Source of the DNA: Paramacrobiotus richtersi
Lineage: Eukaryota; Tardigrada; Eutardigrada; Parachela; Macrobiotidae
Reading direction: 5' to 3'
Length of the DNA: 21,773 nucleotides
NCBI GenBank assembly: GCA_034698045.1
Contig: JAQGAU010001057.1
Span: 1 to 21,773 of the forward strand
The notes under the pieces were generated by a model. The model saw nothing but the letters and a program-made list of their open reading frames with translations. It had not been told where the DNA came from and did no database searches. Positions 1 to 11,200 of this stretch are shown here, piece after piece; positions within the stretch are counted from its first letter, which is position 1; each line of letters opens with the position of its first letter. The position numbers and the translations under genes are program-made.

Positions 1-293
1 CATGCAAATAACATATACCTGAAAGAAATATTTCGTGGTTTGTTGTTATCTCTGTGCTCGCTCGGTCTACAAGCACGAAAGGATGAAGTGCTACCTAGTG
101 ATAACAAAACCCGAATCGAATTTATCAACTGACTATGTGGGGGGCCGACCTACAGTCTTCGCGGCATGGGACACGCCAAATATACTAGCTTTTGTTAGGG
201 CTGCGTTTCATGGTGACCTTTAAGATTTATCGGACTTAGGATGACATGATTTTTGTAGAAGAAGAATTGCTCTTCAAAATGAAACGATTGCAG

Positions 294-337
294 GTTTGCG
301 TGCGATTAGCCTTTCTGGAGATATCGTGCACGCAAAC
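294..337. repeat. Inverted repeat, 10-bp perfect stem
   Basis: GTTTGCGTGC at 294-303 is answered by its exact reverse complement at 328-337 across a 24-base spacer. GAT (304-306) and ATC (323-325) could extend the stem imperfectly. No function can be read from it. It lies beyond the putative polyadenylation signal of the kinase gene, so it is probably outside that transcript. Confidence 0.5.
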
Positions 338-517
338 TTGGGACAAAATTTGAGCGTCACCCGGTAGGTGTAATCTGGTGTCTGAGAACGCGGATTATTA
401 CTTATCAGAGGCTGTCTGGCTGTATGGGGAAATCATGGTACTGCTGCAGACAACGAAGCGCTGCAACATGTTTCGAGCTACTGAATAACCATATGTACTG
501 AATATCACTGTAAATTA

Positions 518-523
518 TTTATT
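518..523 (-). promoter_or_regulatory. Candidate polyadenylation signal of kinase gene
   Basis: AATAAA on the minus strand, about 200 bases past the TGA stop at 725-727. It is the first canonical hexamer I noticed downstream of that gene. Position and sequence fit, but no cleavage site can be confirmed. Confidence 0.4.
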
Positions 524-724
524 TAAGACGTTACTAGATTAAAGAACAGCACGGTTTGCTGGGACACTACAGGGCACATTCGATCTGTTGTCGGTACTTT
601 CTAATAGCAGGAAGTGGATTGGGTCTACCATAGTACATACTGAAAATGCCGTATAAACGCGGTCAAACATGGTCCATATACTTTGAAACTTGATCAAACG
701 CGCTAGATGTAAGAGCGCTATAAG

Positions 725-3700
725 TCAGTACTGCGATATTCTTTTGGTTTCGTCCTGCAACTTTTGAGCGAGTTCGGCAGCGGAAATCCTGTTTTTGGTA
801 TCCGACAGCAGGCACCGTGCAATGAAGATGCGAAAGCCGATGGGAACCGCCGGGGTCTGGATGATCACGGGAGTGTAACCTTCAATAACCAAATTCAGTA
901 ATTCAAACTCTTTCATCCCTTCACCAGCCTTCTGAGTACGCCGTTTGTTGTGAAGCAACCGGACACTGTTGCCAACAATACAATCCGCTATTTCCAGTAA
1001 AATGCACCCCAAACTCCATATGTCAGTTTTGCGTCCAGGAGGTTGTGAGGGCTTTTTCTCCGCAACAAAGGTGTTCAACATTTCGGGTGACATGTAGCGG
1101 TAAGTGCCACAGAGATTGGCGATATCGTCGGGTCCTGTAACACTGCCCTGCATCTGTATATGATCATCATAATCGGCAATCATCATGCTGATCTTGCTAT
1201 CTTCCAAATGCTTGATTAGAACATTTTGTGGCTTTAAATCACTGTGGATAATCTTCCTCGCGTGCAGATACTTCACTCCTTCTGTGATCTCTAAGGCGTA
1301 TTGCACAGCCGTTAACGGTTCCAGCAAAGGTCCGTGTTTTTTAACTTTTTTTATGAAGTCACTTAGATCCCCACCTGTAAACAACATTGGTGGATACCGT
1401 ATACAGTAAATATCAGAATCAACGGTAGTATCCGGTACAGACATGCCAAAGAAACAAAGATCATAACTTACCGCGACATTCGTCCATCATAAGTTCAACT
1501 AAGGTTCCAGCCGATCCTTGAACAATGGAGATCTTATGATATGCAACAAGATTGGGATGTTTCACGTCCGGTAGAGTCTTCCATTTGTTGAGTACGCTTT
1601 TCCAGTTTCCCGGTTTAGCTAGGAACTCTGACAATTTTTTTAAATTAACAACTTTAATTGCCACATATTCTTCTGCAGTATCGCCGCACCGCTTTGTGAT
1701 TCTAGCACGATATACAGCTCCATAACCACCTGATCCAATCAGGTCTGTCGTAGTGTAGCGATATTGCCAGTCTCTCCCAAACGTTTGTATTTTTGGTAAG
1801 CTAAGGTCTATTTGCCGCTCCCAGTACGTACGCGTTTCGTCCGGCAAAGGATACCCCCCTCGCGCTTTGCTGTACTTGTATTCGACCTCTTTTCTGTCCT
1901 TTTCACCCCCTTCGTCGATGGGTGTGCTTTCCTCCTTTGAGAGTTCAGTTAACAGTTTTTCTGTTGAGAGTTCTGCAGCACGCGGTCGGTCTGGCGGTTC
2001 CAGTTGCAAACATTGCCCGATAAAGGTGCTTACGCGCTCCGGCACCCATTTGGGGACTTCAGGGATTTTTAAGGATTCGGAAACGACCATTGTCGAATCA
2101 GCAATTTTACCACTGGGATGTGCGCGCAACGGGTCTTTCCCTGTTGCCAGGTGCAATACAACGCAGCCGAGACTCCAGATGTCCGATTTGCATCCCAGAC
2201 TGAAGTTGTAAGTCAGGATGTCAGAAATATCACGAATCTCTGGAGCCTCAAATGTGTCAGAACTGGCCGTTTGACATTTAGTTTCCGGCCCCGCCAACTG
2301 CCGCATATCGTGCAGCCTCCAATTTTGACTCTGCCAGTGAATAACTCCTGACCAGAGAAAAAAATATTTGCGCTGTTTATCCCGAGATGCGCAATCCCAT
2401 GTCTATGAAGGAAATCCAAGCCGTACAGGGCTTCTCTAATCCACACTGCGATAGTTTTGATTGGCAAACAGAAACGGGAAGAAGCAAACTGGAAAGTTCC
2501 TCCTGAAAAACAAACTGTAAATAAATATGAGAAATCGTATTATTATTACTGTCAGTATTATTGCACTGCAGTTGCCAAAGCCTTAGTAAAGGCGCTTACA
2601 ACAGGACAACTAAGTCCTGTAGCCTGGCTATTAGAAATTGTTGAATTTTCACAATTTTTTATTGGTTTTTGAAAAAAAAATTTGGATAAAAGTAACTTAC
2701 AGAGTCTCACTGGGAATTGAACCCACGCTATACGATCTTTGGACCAGATGTATTACTACCAGGCGAGTAAGCAGTACGAATTATAATGATTTATTATTTC
2801 ATCTATTTTGTTGAGAGATATCTTATTTACCTGCACAATGCTCAGAAAAGATCACAAACTGCGGTAGGGAATACATGTCTAGCGGCGGATCGAATTTGCA
2901 ACCATAAAAGTGCACGATATTATGGTGGCCCGGCTGCAGTGATCGAATGCGGTAACAATCAGCGCGAAGCATGATGACTTCATGATCAGCGCCTTGCATG
3001 ACAGCTTGGTGGTCAGTGTTGTTCCTCTCCAGTGTTAAAAGGTCAAGGAGCTTGCCGTATGCTTGAGTGTACAAATCGCGATGCCGAGCTTCATCGAGCA
3101 AGGTGAATTTCCATACTTCGACGGGTGTTCCATTTGGCCGATGTGCGAGAATGTTTGGACTGTCTCCCACCTGAACATGTGTAATGGTGCTGCCGTCCAA
3201 ATAGTCGGGTAGTGTGAGGTCGTTCACTAGAATGTTGTTAATAATTGGCAATGTCTGGTAGCGTACTTTATCCATTTTAAGCAGCGCTTCCAAGGAAGTA
3301 TCTAAATCAACATCAGGATGTTCTTGTAACTGTTCAAGGGACCACCGCTGTGTGGGAACGGGATGCAAGCACTGCGCTAGAAAATCTTCACATGCACGTG
3401 GTACTTCACTGAGCGTAATCTCCGAACCAGCAATCATATCTCGCTCTTCCGCGACGTCCGTATAGAACTGTTCCAGTCGGTCCAGAACTGCTGGCTCCAT
3501 AATGCAGAAATATTCGACACCAGGAGTGCAGCGCCAGTGCCGTCGTAGTTTCAATGGTCTGCCAAAATTAAGCAGTTGAACAACCAAACAACCGATTGCC
3601 CAACTGTCTACTTTGGATGTATCCCCTGTTCCCAGAATCTCCTCAGGCGGGATGTAGGCGATGTTGCTCGACTGCGCCATGACCCACTGGTCCCTCAACC

Positions 3701-4015
3701 GCATGATGTCGCTTAGCACACCGAGAGCAAACGTGGGCTGGGAATCATTTCCGTTGCCTTCGTCGCTGTTGACCATGTGATACGATATGTTATCTAGGTA
3801 GATGCCGCCAAAACAAACCGATTTCCCGACTGTTGCATCCAGTACGGAGCGGGTACACCGCCGTACCTGTTGCATATCCAACACGATAATTTTCTGGCGC
3901 ATACCTTCGCCCAAAGCTGCATCATTAAGACTGTGAAGTGTTAGGATTGACTTTCACAGTTTCACTGTTGGATGCGTAGAGTTTTATACTTCTTACTTCG
4001 GCTCTGAAGCTCCAT
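725..4015 (-). CDS. Three-kinase-domain protein (half domain + pseudokinase + kinase), one frameshift
   Basis: Exons (minus): 4015-3997, 3916-2831, 2502-1472, 1374-725; introns 80, 328 and 97 bases, all phase 1. About 928 residues if one missing base near 2306-2311 is allowed for; with that base the spliced length is a multiple of three. Domain 1 (about 15-215) is a C-lobe only: CFGGIYLDN replaces the HRD loop, followed by YIPPEE and DSWAIGC. Domain 2 (about 240-540) has HLGINSANIFF for the catalytic loop and GGC where DFG is expected, with APE and SDIWSLGC kept, so it is probably a pseudokinase. Domain 3 (about 595-928) has GSGGYGAVY, VAIK, HSDLKPQN and YMSPE but DYD for DFG. It is likely the only domain able to bind ATP and act as a Ser/Thr kinase. 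The substrate is unknown. The first exon is supported by the paralogous copy at 5084-5102. The frameshift could be an assembly error or early decay. Confidence 0.75.
2306..2311 (-). other. Single-base frameshift in kinase gene
   Basis: Between GGAGGC and ATGCGGCAG this copy has 8 bases where the plus-strand paralogue has 9 (near 7122-7139). The reading frame changes here from the one encoding VKIGG to the one encoding MRQLAG. No GT-AG pair around it would make an intron. It is the only frame break found in this copy. Confidence 0.75.
2701..2770 (-). other. tRNA-like remnant in kinase intron 2
   Basis: On the minus strand GGTTCAATTCC (2723-2713) matches a pol III B box and T-loop, and GCCTGGTAG about 40 bases before it resembles a D-arm/A box. 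A possible anticodon stem ATCT/AGAT lies between. The acceptor arm does not pair: the 3' side TGAGACT has no partner at the expected 5' position. The base before the anticodon is not U, and the T stem is only four pairs. I read it as a decayed tRNA or tRNA-derived SINE head, not a working tRNA. Confidence 0.35.
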
Positions 4016-5083
4016 AGTTGCGAAGAGATAGTCCACGAAACCTATGTACTAGGACCTATGTTTACAAGTTAGTATTGTACTGACACGATCGAATGTCATA
4101 AAGATCGAGCCGCAGCATCGAAGATCGGGAGAAATTAAGTCACAATGTGCAGAGGCACACAATCAAATTACAGTAGATAAAATATATGAGCCTCTTTGCG
4201 TTGCATTCTGCACTGCACTGCTGCTGGTAGCTTCTGTTCTGTGGGAACCTTAAGTAATTAAGAATATTTTTCTGATAAGTTATCGGTGTCTTACTCATGC
4301 ACAAACCGTTTCTGAAAGCTTGGTAACGATGTGTTGCATGAAAACTTACTGTACATATGCATAACATAGGCACTTTCGCTGCATATCTCGGTTTAACGGC
4401 GGTATGAGGGTAAAGAAAGATTACTGAAGATCAAATAATGCCGATTTCTCGCACAAGTGTACGGTTAACACCTGCTCTGTTAAACTGAGCCCAGGTTCCT
4501 CCTGAACGTTATAAAAACGTTATAGTAAAATAAAGCTGTAATTATGTAACTGGACTATTCCGATTTTGAGCCAAATGTGGGTAGTTATTATTTTCGGCTG
4601 TAGTAGAATAGCTCGTGTGCAGTATTTGTATTTTCTGGGTCGAATTACGCGAAAAATAGGGCATACGTCGAAAAGAGTGCTGTTGCCTGTTAGTAGGCTG
4701 TTACACAGGTGATTAATTTGCAGTACGGGGTAGCCCTAGTGTGCGTTAAAATGGAAGTGTACTTCATTTCTCATTAATTTCATTGACCGGGTGTACCGTA
4801 TACGGAGAACGGTTGTGCTTAGTGACTGGTGTATTGAAACAGTGAATGAGACATGCGATTACTTATCGGCTCCCTTATTAAATTTTACCGAATGTGCACG
4901 ATAAACAGATAGCAGCTACAGCAATGCAGCGACGTGTACCTTAAAGCTCGTCAACCGCGATTCCGTCGACTGATTTTGCACGATGCATGCAGCCTTTTTC
5001 GCTTAAATTATCTCGTTGTGATATTGCTTCGAATTATCCACCTAGGTTGGTTGTAGCAATTCCCGGGACAGTAACCAAAGACC
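4016..5083. promoter_or_regulatory. Shared upstream region of the head-to-head kinase copies
   Basis: About 1.07 kb between the two divergent start codons (4015 minus, 5084 plus). No exon encoding the missing N-lobe of kinase domain 1 is recognisable on either strand. The two flanks show little obvious similarity to each other just outside the start exons. Promoters for both directions must lie here if both copies are transcribed. I could not identify a specific core element. Confidence 0.4.
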
Positions 5084-7629
5084 ATGGCGCTACAAAACCA
5101 AAGTAAGAAGCATTAGTCCAAAATGTGCCGTTAATAGTACTGTATTTATTTGGAAATCGGATTAGCTCGGCTGGGATGTATTAAGTCTGGTTGGTATTTA
5201 ATAGTAACATATACCACCGTTATATGCAGATTTGGGCCAGGATATGCGCCAAGATGCTGTCACGCTGAATGTGCAACAGATTCGGCAGTGTGCCCGCTCC
5301 ATACTGGACGCAGTAATCGGTAAACTGGCATGTTTCGGCGGCATCTTCCTAGATAACGTATGGTACCACTCCATCCACAGCCAGGACGACATCGAAGGTG
5401 ATTTGAAATTAATGTTTGGTCTCGGCGGTCCACGAGAGATCACGCAACTATGGGCCCGATGGACTGCCGAGCAGTCCAGCAATATCGCTTACATTCCACC
5501 TGAGGAGGTTATGGGAACAGGAGATCAATCCAAAGTGGACAGTTGGGATGAGGGTTGTTTGGTGATTCAACTGTTGAATGCGGGGCAACCGTTGAAGCTA
5601 AGACGTCACTGTCGCCACGCTTCCGTGATCGAACAATTTAACGTCAAGGAACCAGAAATTATTGATCGACTTAGAGAGTTTTACGCCGACACTGGTCTGG
5701 TTGTGGGTCCAGAGATTGCTGTCGATAAAGTCCCATATGCACTCGAAGATTTTCTAGCACATTGCCTGGATCCGGCTCCAGCTCTGCGATGGACTTTAGA
5801 TCAGTTAAAAAAGCATCCGTTTGTGGATTTGGCTATTTCCCTGGAAGGACTTTTTGCAATGGACGACAAGTACTACAGCACGCTTCCAATCGTAAGCAAT
5901 TTTGTAGTGACAAATCTCCGGCCGCACCCGTATTTGGCTAACAGTACCATGTACTGCATTCTTGTGGGTAACAGTCCAAACGTTGATAAAAACCAACCAA
6001 ATGGAACACCTGTAGAGATATGGAAATTTCAACTGCTCGATGAAACTCGAGATCGTGATTTGTACACTCGAGCGTACGGCAGACTCCTGGATCTGTTGAC
6101 TTTGGAACGCAGCGACGACGAAACTGTCCGACAGCGTGCTGGGTAGTGGGTTCTACCGTATTCGAGCACTGCAACAGGGCCACCAGAATATCGTGCACCA
6201 CTAGGGCTGCCAGTTCACTCCGCGACCGAATAGTTATTCGATGCCGGAATTTCTAGTGTTCACTGAACATTGTGCAGGTACTTTAGTCCTCCGACCTCCC
6301 TCAGGAGCAAATTCTGATTATTGTCATAAGATTTGGCGCGAACCACAACAGCCGCACACCTGTAAGCTCTACCGTTACACTCAATTTCAGTATTGTTTAT
6401 AAGAGTGACTATCAGCCAGAAGTTCCCAGAAGATCGTCCCAAACTTCTTGAAAATTTATCAAAAACGTACATATATAACATGATGATTGTTCGTACTCTT
6501 TTTCAGCTCCGAGGTACAGTATGTTTCTACAATTTTAAACTCATTTTCCCGATTTTTAAAATTCAGTTTAAAAGTTCTGAAGCATTCGTCCAAGCTGATA
6601 ATTGGTCAAAACGATTATCATATATTTGGATTTATTATAAAAGTTTGGGCAAAACGCTGAGTTATTTGAGTAGGAAATGTACTTAAACAATTCGCCGTTA
6701 GTGCATAAGAGACGGACGTTGCGCGCACAAACGTTAATGGATTTTGGTATAGTTTTTGCCGGTGTTCTGGCTATTATAGGCAAGTATGCAGACTATTGCA
6801 AAGCTTACGTTAGACGGCTCTTGTGTTTTCACCGATATTTATGACAATACCTAGAATATCGCCTGAAAGCAAATAATGTCCTGGTGTAAAGAATTCTGGA
6901 TAAGAGCAAAAAGAAAAATGTATTGAAATTGCTTTTTTACAGGAGGTAATTTTCAGCAAGCTTCCGCATTTCTTCTGCCGCTCAACGTGGTTAAAAAATG
7001 GGGGGGAAGAAGTTTTGCACGGGTTGGACTTCCTTCATAAACATGGAATTGTTCATCGTAACATAAACAGCTCTATTATATTTTTCACCGATCCTATGTT
7101 CAAAGGTACGGTCAAAATTGGAGGCTTCCATAATATGCGGCAGTTGGCAGGCGACAATACCCAGCGACATGAAATTAGCGCCCGACGTGGCCAGGATGGA
7201 CGCTTTGCAGCTCCAGAAATTAGCAACGCTTCATACGATAGTAATGTCGGACGCAAGTGTGACATGTGGAGTTTTGGTTGCGTTATGCTGCACTTGGTCA
7301 CTGGACATCCGCCGCTGTACACAGGCCAAAGCGGACGGAAAATCGATTCAGAAATGGCGGTGATCTATCATTTGAACAACCGGAAGACGGGCCCGGAAAT
7401 CCCCAACTGGCTACCGGACAGTGTGCGCGCTTTCATCGGGAGATGCCTGCAGTTTGAACCGGGAAACAGACCGACGTCTGCCCAACTCCTACAGGAGCAG
7501 AACGGACTGACTGTCGATGAGGCCTTTCCAACTGAGTTCCACAAAAACCGACAGGGTGCTCCGTTGCCGCAGGATGTGTATACATACTGGGTTCAGGATA
7601 ACAAAAAGCTGCGGATAGGAGATACGTAG
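5084..7629 (+). pseudogene. Decayed, truncated copy of the kinase-like gene
   Basis: Exons 5084-5102, 5230-6277 and from 6943; introns 127 and 665 bases at the same positions and phase as in the minus-strand copy. The first exon reads MALQNQ against MELQSR. Exon 2 keeps the domain 1 C-lobe (CFGGIFLDN, YIPPEE, DSWDEGC) and the start of domain 2. The last exon has VHRNINSSIIFF as degenerate catalytic loop, APEI and CDMWSFGC. Lesions: a net frame change near 6110-6150 leading to TAG at 6144-6146; a TAG at 6203-6205 in the original frame, where the other copy has a Tyr codon; a two-base net loss in the homopolymer-rich stretch 6990-7010; TAG at 7627-7629. Sequence similar to the other copy continues briefly after 7629 (LPKI), but the third kinase domain is absent. 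Fragments could still be expressed, but not the whole protein. Confidence 0.85.
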
Positions 7630-8202
7630 TACCTTCCTAAAATTCCGCTGGGAATCCGCGCTTTGGTATTCATTTAAAAGGTTGTCTTTAGACTAATGTT
7701 CGTGTTACCAAACTCAGATAAAATATTTTGGACTGCACTGCATGCTTCGTGCAGAACTATAAGAATGTTACCAGGACTCGATCTTCCATTAGAATGCTAT
7801 GGCGCTTGATAAAAAGAGGCCTTTGCATTCTTAATTATAGACCTTTCTTAATTACAATCAGGATGATACATTAGTAGAAAATTCAGTATCCAGCTCATCT
7901 GCTCAGCCTGGCGCGCTGTTCTTATCGTGAGCCATGTGTGCGCTTGGCGGTGAACAGCAGCCTAGTAGATAGCAGTGGTCCTGCATTGTCACTGACTGCT
8001 ACATCAAAATATTCAACGCAAACCGTGTAACTGAATCGAAGCGCGTCATGACATTTTTAATAGACCCAACTGCAATGAACTTCACGAGCCCGGCGACCGA
8101 TCCAATGCACCCTATAGCAAACTAATAATACGCAGCCTAACAGTCGCACTGCAGTAGCGTGCGTTTCGCTTCATAAGACCACGCAGTCAAGAGCGGTGTA
8201 GT
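7630..8202. other. Intergenic, no gene seen
   Basis: Between the end of the kinase pseudogene and the stop codon of the MAM gene, whose 3' end (minus strand) occupies the right side. About 20 residues' worth of decayed kinase similarity follow 7629. No trace of the third kinase domain, RNA gene or repeat was found. Confidence 0.5.
8056..8061 (-). promoter_or_regulatory. Candidate polyadenylation signal (ATTAAA) of MAM gene
   Basis: ATTAAA on the minus strand, about 145 bases past the TGA at 8203-8205. This is the common variant hexamer; I saw no AATAAA closer to the stop. Confidence 0.3.
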
Positions 8203-11200
8203 TCAGTCATCCGGGAATGCCGAGATGTTGAGCTCCAGTTCCCCTTCCAAAAGTACTTCATCCACGCCACAAACGACATAATTAGTGGCACCACAGTAGA
8301 ATACCAACTAAAACACCAGCAGAATTGCTACATCTACTGCATGAAAGCCAGCAGTGAATTGGACGCACCGATATTTTGCCAGTATCTCGGATGGTGACGC
8401 TGGTCTGCTGCCATGTGGGATTAGCAGTGCCCTGATGCCGCCACATATTAATGCCCTGCTGGCCCGCTGCATCGGCCGTACGCAGACCCAAGTAGGAAAT
8501 GGAGGTGCCGGTTCCGCGTTTGTAGTACCAAAAGGTCAAGTTGCGCGGGCGATTATTGCAAAATTGCTGGGATTCTAACAGGCCTTGGGACATGTCCGAT
8601 GGGAGGACACCACGGAAGGATACGAACCACGGATCTGTAGGGAATATTTCATTTAGTAATGCACAAGTATATCAATAACGCTATTAGGTCAAATCTGCGC
8701 ACAGTCAGCTGTCATGATATCCACAATCTGCTAATAATTTCCTGATTTTCGTTAATCCGTTACCGTTTACGTCTTCTGTATAATTCAGTAGTTACAACTG
8801 AAAGCTGATCAAATAGGATACAAACAAAACGTTCTTTGTCAAACGATTGCTTCGTCGAGTTTCCATAAAAAATCACCGGACAGAACATTTAACGGAAAAT
8901 TAACAAGCAAGTCTTTGGGAATCGCTATAAGTAGCAAATGCTCAACATAAGCATTATCAACATGGTTTTCGTTTCGAAACGGATTGTTGTCTTTGGATTT
9001 GATCAGAAATATGATCATAATATCAAAGCGTTTAAAGCTGGAAAACGCTTTCATTTGAAGCTACTGTACATCACAATGGATAATCTATTGCGATGTCCCG
9101 CTAAATGTGATTTGCTTGCAATTCACAACGTGAACCAGGGAAGTTATTATCATCACATTAGCTGAAGCTTTCAGCTGATCAGCACACATACCGGCCACTT
9201 GGTGCGACGCGGTCGCCGGAAGATTATGCACACCGGCGTCCTGGGTGCGATGCCAGGCGGCTTCCGAATGCGGATGCGTCCGCCATCCGCACAAATCAAA
9301 GGCAAAGGAACATGTGATGTGCTCGTCGCTAACCGCCGGCCTTGGGGTGGTAGTGCTGCGCTGCGTGGTTGTACGTTGAGTCGTTGTTAGTCTGACAGGC
9401 TCGTTGCCGTAAACCACTTCTCCCTCGGGAACGAAGGAGATTTCATCCAATCCGAAACGGCGAATCCGCATCACTCCCACTCCGATCACAATCTACCAAT
9501 TAGCGATGAAATTGATTAAACTTTGAGAATATTGAAAAACTGACCTTTTTACATAAAGTATGCATGCTATCAAATTGACCATACTTCTGTGAAAATATTT
9601 ATCAGTTTTGTTATTCAGATCGAAAGTTGAGCGGATTCAGCTAACTTCTTACGCTAAACTCCCGATTCAAGATATCGAGTAAAACTTTCTTTTCGATCCA
9701 ACGGTTGGCCCCATTCAATACATCTCGCATTACTGTAAGCTGTTTTCCATCAACAAAATTCAACGTGACGTAGACGCCGTCTCCGATAGGGGCGGTATTA
9801 TACACGAAAAAGCGCAGTATAGCTCGCTGTCGCAACGTTATAGGTGTGGAGATCAAGTGTGCCCTTTGCGCTACCGACGTCGAGTTCCCCTGCGCGAACA
9901 AGAACGTCCCTAGAAAGACGCAACATGTATACCAGTTCTTTAGCCAAAACAATTGTTAGGTACCATCACCACCCAGTCCGGTAATTGGACGAGGCGATGC
10001 TTCGATTCTGCTGGTACGATTCCATTGGAAATCCTCGTCGGTTTCGGTCGACCATCCGCATAGGTCACTGGCAAAACTGCACGTCAGAATGTTATCTTGC
10101 AGAGGCGAAAGTGTTGTTGTCAGAATTGTGGAATCAACTGCATTAGTTTCCGTAGCAGCTTCAGATGTCATAGGGAACAAAGTGGGTGAACCTACAAAAA
10201 TATCGTCTGTTTTTCTGTTTAGCTTTCTGGAATCTTGAACAACGAACCGCTCTCATCACCGCTCCAGACAATCTCATCGATGGCCACGTAATCGTTCCCT
10301 TCTAACTGCGCCACAAACTCGAACTAAGCGGAACACAAAGGGCTACCAATGATCGGTAACCAAGCATGATTTAAAATGACGTACTTGCGTTGCTGAGACT
10401 ACGGAAACATGACCATTCTCCCACATTGAATGAGAATGTGTAAACTTCACCGATTGTGCACCAGCCACGAATTGCAGGTAAGTTGCGCTGTCAGACAAGC
10501 CATACGATCCAATGTTGTACCAAAAGGTCAACTCGCTGGGTCCTGCGAATTGCATATGTGGGGATAGCAGACGGGCGACTCTTGGCTGGAAGGTGTTGCC
10601 GGCGTTAACCATTGCATACCACTCATCTACAAACGGTCTGTTGTAGCGAGTATGAGAATATCGATAAAAATTTTGTTTACCGGATGAAACGTCTGGTGAA
10701 CCAGGCAAACCGAAGCCAATACTCATTCCGTGTTCCAGAGTCCACTGAATTTCATTCTGATCGGTATTGGTCCAGGCGCACATACCGGCTCGAAACGTGC
10801 AGGTGACTAGGCGGTCCAGCGAACTGACTGCGTGTGTTGTAGTTGGCAGAGATGTGGGAAGCGTAGCTGGGATAATCATACCTATTCATGAAAAGAGCAG
10901 CTTTCTAACGTGTTAGGTTGGGCTAAGACTAGATCATCTTGTACCTTCGCCTTTCAAAACCAAACCAGCAACACCGGCATAAACACGACCGTTACCGGTC
11001 CAAAAACGAAATCTGAACTGAAAAATGAACAAAATTTTAAATCTGTAGTTTCACGGTCCACAAGTGTAAATACCGACGGACCCGAAAAGAGCTTCGAGGT
11101 TGCAGTGTAATCTCCACATTTCCCGACCACGTGAACTGATCCCGCTTGGAAAAGAGTAGAATGTCGGGTGAGCCGTCGGACGGAACCATGTGCAGCAGGA

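Larger units (their letters stand above)
1..724. other. Intergenic/3' flank, no gene recognised
   Basis: I see no supported gene here. A 62-codon plus-strand ORF at 35-223 has no recognisable motif, no paralogue in the window and no splice context, so I do not call it. The stretch holds the likely 3' end of the minus-strand kinase gene (polyadenylation signal at 518-523) and an inverted repeat at 294-337. Confidence 0.5.

Noticed and set aside
1867..2211. 114-codon plus-strand ORF
   Set aside because: Antisense shadow of the kinase exon, Ser-rich, with no domain.
2701..2770. Functional tRNA gene
   Set aside because: The acceptor arm does not pair and the base before the anticodon is not U.
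9956..9958. TAA stop inside MAM domain 3
   Set aside because: It lies in a 54-base GT-AG intron (9963-9910); removing it restores the expected GTFLFAQG segment.
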